The notes beneath the pieces are model-generated. The model was not told the origin of the DNA and did not search any database. It was given only the letters and a program-made list of their open reading frames with translations. Below, piece after piece: positions 58,636 through 64,000 of a stretch of 64,000 nucleotides of DNA (positions are counted from its first letter, which is position 1; every line of letters starts with the position of its first letter). The translations under genes were made by a program, and so were the position numbers. The stretch comes from Amborella trichopoda (lineage: Eukaryota; Streptophyta; Magnoliopsida; Amborellales; Amborellaceae), in contig NW_006499751.1 in the NCBI RefSeq assembly GCF_000471905.2, positions 1,781,553-1,845,552 on the forward strand. The letters are read 5' to 3'.

Positions 58636-59118
58636 AGCTTCAGAAAACCCTAGCCTCCTCTCTTGAGACCCCAACCTTTAAGCCTAAGAAAACCTAGACC
58701 TTGGGCACAACAACTCTAGATCTAACCCTTTACACCAGAGACTGGCTGATCGACATCTGAATCGGAGAGGCAAAAGGGGACCCGATTCTGATAGAGGCGA
58801 GCCCTAGAAGGCTCAGGAGTCCCTGGCCATCCAGCCCAGTTCGATATCACTGTCTTCACTTTTCCTTCTTCTTATTTTTACTGTTTTCATTTTATTTTGA
58901 TCTTATTTTGGTTAATTTTCTTTAAAAATCATAATTTTGTATCTTGGATCATGCTGGCTTTGTCACAGATCTGAGAGTAAATCTGCTTGTTTTCAGGTAG
59001 ATCTTGCCTCAAATCTAATTTGTCCCATCTTTTTTTCCACTGCATTTTCATTAGTTTAAGTTCTTAAGTTCAGAGAGATCTTTATACCAGATCTGTCTGA
59101 TTTTCATCATAAATAGTT

Positions 59119-59136
59119 TGGCGCCCGTCATGGGGC
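59119..59136 (+). promoter_or_regulatory. Primer binding site, tRNA-Lys(CUU)
   Basis: TGGCGCCCGTCATGGGGC compared with the complement of plant tRNA-Lys(CUU) 3' end (TGGCGCCCACCGTGGGGC): three mismatches in 18. This class of PBS is common in Tat-lineage elements. Confidence 0.7.
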
Positions 59137-60590
59137 ATTTCGAGCTTGATCCAAGAGCCAAATTACGGATTTTGTTCACTATTTTGCACTGTTTTCAATC
59201 CAAAAAGGGTCCAAAACCCAATTGTAAAAATGACCCGAGGTTTCGGTGCTCCAAAACCCTGTTTTCCTTGTGCGACATGAGGCGTGCCGCCCAGGCGACA
59301 CAAGGCGTGCTGCCCAAGCCGACACGGACCGTGCTGCCCAGGTCTAAGGCAACACGGCTTCTGGTGCCCGCTATTGCCCAAATCATAATTTTTGGAAAAT
59401 TTGCAGGCTGAGTTCTAAGAATCTCTTGTGACTGCTCAAAACATTTCGGAGCAAAATAAAATTTTTAAAAATACCAAAAAATATTTTATTGTTCTGTCTA
59501 CACTGTTATACTTTACTCTGTTTTAATTTATTTCATCATAAATAATTTTTTGTTCTTACTTCTTCCAATTTTAAAGTAGTCTTATTTCATCAAGATTAAC
59601 AAGATAAAAATAATACTTTTTTTCCTGCAAGGGCAACACTGTGCCGCCCAGGCGACACCACCCGTGTCTCTCAACTGCAAGTGTCCCAGAAAAATTATGG
59701 GATCCCACAGGCCCATTCCATGGATTTTTGACTCCATGTCGACCAAGTTTAGACTTCAAATAAATTTTTTAAAAATATAAAAAAAATATTTTTCTTCAGA
59801 TAGGTCTGTGTTGTTTTTGACTCTTTCATTTTACTTTAGTTTGTTAATTTTGATTGAAACCATGTTTTCCCTTCTTTCACCATGCTTAGTTTAACTGTAT
59901 TTCATCAAGGTTAAAAAAGATAAAAAAATATAAAAAATAAATATACATCGGAGGCTGCTTGCACCCTCCTTGAACCGTGTCCCGTGCGAGTCACCCTTGA
60001 CTCGGGCCGCGCTCAACTTGGCACGGACTGTGCCTGGTCTCATTATTCTGACTTTACCTTCTTAGGAGCTTCTTACCCCTCCATTTATACTATGCTTCGA
60101 GCGAGTTTCGCCTCGAAGAGCGCATCGTTAAGCACGATCAATGCCGAGCACTTACTTATTTCCTTTCTTGTCTTATGTGCATTGTGTGCTTGACTTTATT
60201 TTAATTGTGTGTTCCTTTACACACTTCAAAACACACCGAACAGGGAGTGCCTGGGAAACCAACAAACAAATATTTCAAAAACCCCCAAAATTTGCATTAA
60301 CGTTGTGAGGGAAACCTAACTTTGAGACCCGCGGAGGTTGGGATTCGTGTAACTTTAACTGTGAGGTGCCCCTCCGTAATCCTTTGCCTCAAAGAAACTC
60401 CGCATATAGTAGTACCTGGTAAAATCCTATAATAGGAGGCCAGGACCTATGCGGGGACCTATATTAGCCTAGCCGCATTTCAGTAGTTAGGAACCCACTC
60501 TCAAGCCAAGCCTACATATAGTACTATACTAGGTCAAATGTTTTCGTGTGCTTGTTTGATTATTTATGTTGGTTACTCTTAGATCTCATT
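59137..60590 (+). other. Leader of family-D element
   Basis: Untranslated leader with repeated GTGCCGCCCAGGCGACAC motifs (59280-59360, 59640-59665), also present in LTR-D. The stretch 60080-60190 and the paragraph-like 60290-60530 carry no recognisable protein. Confidence 0.5.
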
Positions 60591-60594
60591 CTAG

Positions 60595-61110
60595 ACCTGC
60601 TTTTAGTCCAAGATGAGCCCCTTGGGTCCAAGTCCAGGCTTGTACCCAGCTTAGTCGAGGTCCAAACCAGGTCTCGCCTTGGTTCGAACTTAGACCCCCT
60701 CTTGGTCTAAGCTGAAGGCTCGTTCCAAGTTCATCCGTGATCCAGTCTAGGTCCACACCTAGCCTGATCATCAAAACTCTTTGGGTCCAAGTTCAGATTT
60801 ATACTCAGCCAAGCCTAGGTCCGAACCAAGGTTACACTCAGGTTTGAACCTAGGCTCCCTTTTGGTCCAAGCCAAGGGCTCGTGCCTAAACCAACTTTGA
60901 TCCAATCTAAGTCCACACCTGGTCTGATTATCACAACCCTCTTGGTCTAAGCCCTGGCTTGCACCCAGCTCAGTCCAGGTCCGACCCAAGCTCACACCCA
61001 GGACTGAACCCAGACCCACTCTTAGTCAGAGCCAAGACTTGTACCCATCTAGTCTAGGTCTAGGTTCTAACATAGGTCTAAGCTTAAAGTTGCCTCTAGA
61101 GCTAGACTAG
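60595..61110. repeat. ~168-bp tandem repeat, three units
   Basis: CTTGGGTCCAAGTCCAGGCT at 60611, its variant at 60780 and another at 60941 mark the units. Each also contains CTAGGTCCACACCTRGYCTG and a GAACCTAGRCYCCCTCTTGG phrase. Confidence 0.8.
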
Positions 61111-64000
61111 GCTTACCCTAGCTCAAGGTTCAAACCAAAACCCATTGAGTCTAACAGGTTTCATCCAGTCTAGTCCTAGCCTAGATCTTAGTTGAGGTTA
61201 TGCCCCTAGAGACATAGTAGATCTACCACGAGGCATCGAGTCTAGATCTCACCAAGTCTAGTAATTATGACCCAAGATCATGGCAGAGAACTTAGTCAGT
61301 CCAAGAAACACCTTCACAGTACTCCCTCACAGATCATTCATAGCACTCGTGTCAGTGAGCCGACTCTCGACACCCATAGAACCAAACCTAGCGATGGAAG
61401 CCAACTTCAAGGCCACCCTTTAAAAGTCACGAGCCAACAGGTTAAAGGTTTGTAATACCCTGAATAGTCAAGGGGTCAGACCGGGGGCAATCCTCCAAGA
61501 CATAGGGGTTAACCTCAAATCTAGTCGGCACAACAAGAATAAGGCCTCGGCCCAAATCTTTGAGTCAGCCGATCTCAGTTGTATGAACCTTGATGGTCAT
61601 ATAGCAGCCCAACATTCCAGTCTTGGCAATCAGATAGTTAGTGGGCGAGTGGGTTCACATACCACTAGGAAAAGTCTACCCAAGCAACCCATCATCAGTA
61701 AAGATCAGGGTTTTGATCTTACTCGATATAAAGACAATCCTAAAGTGCATACTTACTTTCAATACCTTCTCAATAGAGGATACACCATCCAGTGCATTCA
61801 GTCCAAGAAAGTCAGGTCAGAAACTCAATCCATAGGCCAAGTCTAACATTTTAGCTCAAACCAGGATAATCTTAGGGTTGTTAGTCTGCCAATCCATCCC
61901 ACTACGGGCCAAGGGTCTAGTTCTAATCATCACTCGAGCCCAAGACTACCTAGAGGGTAGACTCCCTCTGGCAGTAGTTATGGCATCCCTTTACTCTTTC
62001 AGTCCAGTGCTGGGCCAAGAGAATACCCTAACCCTAAAGATAGATCATCCAACCAAGGTCAGGGTCAGGTAGACCTAGCCGCTCAAGGTCAGAGGTCTAA
62101 TCGTCATAGCAGCTTGAGTCGTTCATTCAAGTTAAGCGGTGATCCTATCCTGCAGGCCTCCTTGCATGTGCAAGTGGTGCAACCTCTGAGTAATGGGTAT
62201 GCTCTGACCCAATTCAACTCGGGTGAGCCTACAAGATGACAACCAGCACATCAAATTCAACACATTCCTCAGACTCAGTCCTTGGGGCAGCCCATTACAT
62301 GGGCCCAACAGTCGGTTCATACGATTCACATACCAAAAAATCAGGTTCAACAAACCATACAACTGAGCCAGCTCACAGCTACAACGACGGCTCTATTCAC
62401 TCGTATGAAACACTTCCAAGACTCTTTAGAGAAAATGGGAATATGGGATTTCTCATCTCCTAAAGCTTGTGTACAATAAGTTCTAGGACATCTAGAAGAT
62501 CTACCAGTGGGGTTCGTGATACCACAGGTCAGAAACATATTTTTAGGGAAAGGGGGTCTGAGGCACACACCAATGCCTATTTATTGATGGTCCACACACT
62601 GTGAGACCGACCCAACCAACTTAAGGTCATGTTCTTGCATAGCTTATCAGAGTACCAAATATTCATGAAGGATAACCCTCAAGCAACTCCTAACAAAATG
62701 TTTAGGCAATTTTCCTCCCGCTATAGTGGAGGAAGGTCAAGACCTGTCACCCTTGGTGAATTAACTTCCACCAAATAGAAGTCGGGCGAGTCTCCTCCCC
62801 TATTTATAGCCAGATTCAGAGAGGCCACTATGCGAGTCATTGAAACTCCACTCCCTGAAGCCGTGAAGGTAAACATAGCATTAGAGAACATGACTCCAGA
62901 ATATGTCATGTTCTTCAGTGTGGGGGCAGTCCCTTACTTATTTGATGATATGCTTGAAAGAGTATCACGATATAAGAGAGCCAAGAAAGATAAAGCCGCA
63001 GCCAAAAAACCCACTCCAGAAGAGGAAGTGAACATGATCAAGAAAAGTAACCTTTCTGCAAACCATTCATAGGGAAAGACTAAAATTAATTCTACCATAT
63101 GGAGAATGCAGACTTCCACACCAAGGGAATTCACTCTCATTAATGAGTCTATAACGATGTCATGAAGAAGTTGCTAAGGCAAGGCTCATAGAATTACCAA
63201 CAGGAGCCAAGATTCCTTCTTTCCATAGAGGCGATACATCTCAATGGTGCGATAGGCATTAAAACTATGCCCATAGCACAAAGGAATATCGAACTTTCAG
63301 ATATAAAGTTCAGAACCTCATTGATAATGGCACGATAAGTGTCAGAAAGAAAGAGGCTGATGACAAAAAACAGAAACTCTAGATGCTTCGACAAACAATT
63401 CATATGTCAACCTGATTAATTCAGGAGAACCACAAGCTATGTCGAAACCTAAAGAACATCCACAAAGGACTTGGAGCACCAGAAGAAATCAACTGGAAAG
63501 TCCAATAGATGAAGAACAAAATGAACATAACATTACTCAAGAGTTAATGACTAAGGATACTCAAGATCAAAGCAGTAAGGATGACCTTAGCTCCAAGCTC
63601 ATAACCGAAGAAGGAAGAGAAGAAAGGGGTATCGCATATGAGATTTCACTGCAAGATACACTCCCAAAAGTGGCACAAGAAATCTCCATCATCAAGAGTC
63701 ACACTAGGTTCAACCCGTACTTTCAAGTTAATATAATAAATGGTTCATATGTGTGTGGCAACGAATCAAACTCGCAAGAAGAATATGAACTCAGGCATAA
63801 GCTCAATCAAGGTTTTGAAGCTATGGATTCCCAAGCCCAAGATGATAGGAAAAAACTTAATTTTGGGACAATAACTCGTGAAGGGACAAATGAGCAAGTG
63901 CTCAAAGAAAGTCCTTCACCTCAAAACCTAAGTGGGATCAATATGATGAGGACGACATTTCAGAAATTGATGTGATCCAGATCATTAAGAAGGGATCATC
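61111..64000 (+). pseudogene. Gag remnant of family-D Tat element
   Basis: Broken Gag running off the window. Frames: 61267-61455, 61583-61846 and 62236-62479 (Gln-rich N-terminal region with a helix TRMKHFQDSLEKMGIWDF); about 62770-63070, where FIARFREATMRVIE and a YVMFFSVG...DDMLERVSRYK stretch match the end of the retrotransposon Gag capsid-like domain; about 63230-63380, where WCDRH, then YAHSTKEY and QNLIDNGTISV form a degraded Tat knuckle; and 63439-63975, a charged Glu/Gln/Ser-rich downstream region of 178 residues. Stops and shifts between the frames show it is dead. It differs from the gag of family A. Confidence 0.7.

Larger units (their letters stand above)
57802..59109 (+). mobile_element. 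LTR-D of a Tat-lineage element
   Basis: Starts TGTAGACACCCCATTTT, typical of Tat LTRs. TATAAAG lies at 58481-58487, followed by GATAGAGA-rich leader repeats. The end is placed near 59109 (TTTTCATCA), ten bases before the PBS. Contains a ~180-bp internal duplication at 57970-58320 (ATCATTAAAAATAGTAAAAA in each copy) and several GGCGACAC motifs. Confidence 0.7.

Overview
This window is repeat-dense nuclear DNA from a plant, almost certainly a flowering plant. No intact cellular gene can be supported. The evidence for a plant is Ty3/gypsy Gag and protease remains of the Tat lineage, primer binding sites matching plant tRNA-Arg(ACG), tRNA-Lys(CUU) and initiator tRNA-Met, plant-type hAT transposase remnants, and a MITE. 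All coding regions recognised here are broken by stops and frameshifts, so this is old, nested transposon sediment. There is one assembly gap (25285-25760). The species cannot be named from the sequence.

Layout. (1) 1-12976: element A1, the 3' part of a large Tat-like retroelement: broken gag (+), an antisense gene (-), a long 3' untranslated region made of several minisatellites, and an LTR with TATA box, poly(A) signal, pyrimidine tract and 58-bp tandem repeats. (2) 12977-18734: a 40-bp-class minisatellite, an LTR of Del/Tekay style (LTR-B) and a minus-strand LTR of another family (LTR-C). (3) 18735-22555: AT-rich DNA and a minus-strand hAT transposase pseudogene, cut at 22556. (4) 22556-24230: the 3' part of a family-A LTR in inverted orientation, facing a direct family-A LTR. 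(5) 24231-44165: element A2, the most complete copy of family A: 5' LTR, PBS, leader, gag, protease, no reverse transcriptase or integrase, the antisense gene, 3' minisatellites, and a truncated 3' LTR. (6) 44166-47013: an inverted fragment of a relative of family A that keeps gag and the end of the antisense gene, then an LTR-B-like end. (7) 47014-51199: a second LTR-C copy, split by a 2.77-kb insertion that carries a 33-bp minisatellite, a duplicated snRNA-type promoter module, and a MITE. (8) 51205-52130: a second hAT transposase fragment. (9) 52176-55600: LTR-E with an initiator-Met PBS and a degenerate ~190-bp tandem repeat. (10) 55600-64000: a further Tat element (family D): 3' untranslated region, polypurine tract, LTR-D, PBS, leader with tandem repeats, and broken gag running off the window.

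The recurring theme is family A. It pairs a sense gag-protease region with an antisense gene whose product resembles the plant mobile domain (PMD). A TATA-like box and hairpin upstream of that gene are conserved between copies. Because A2 contains no polymerase or integrase region, it must have depended on another element for copying. The antisense gene and gag stay together in three separately rearranged copies, which is the strongest candidate here for an under-described system.
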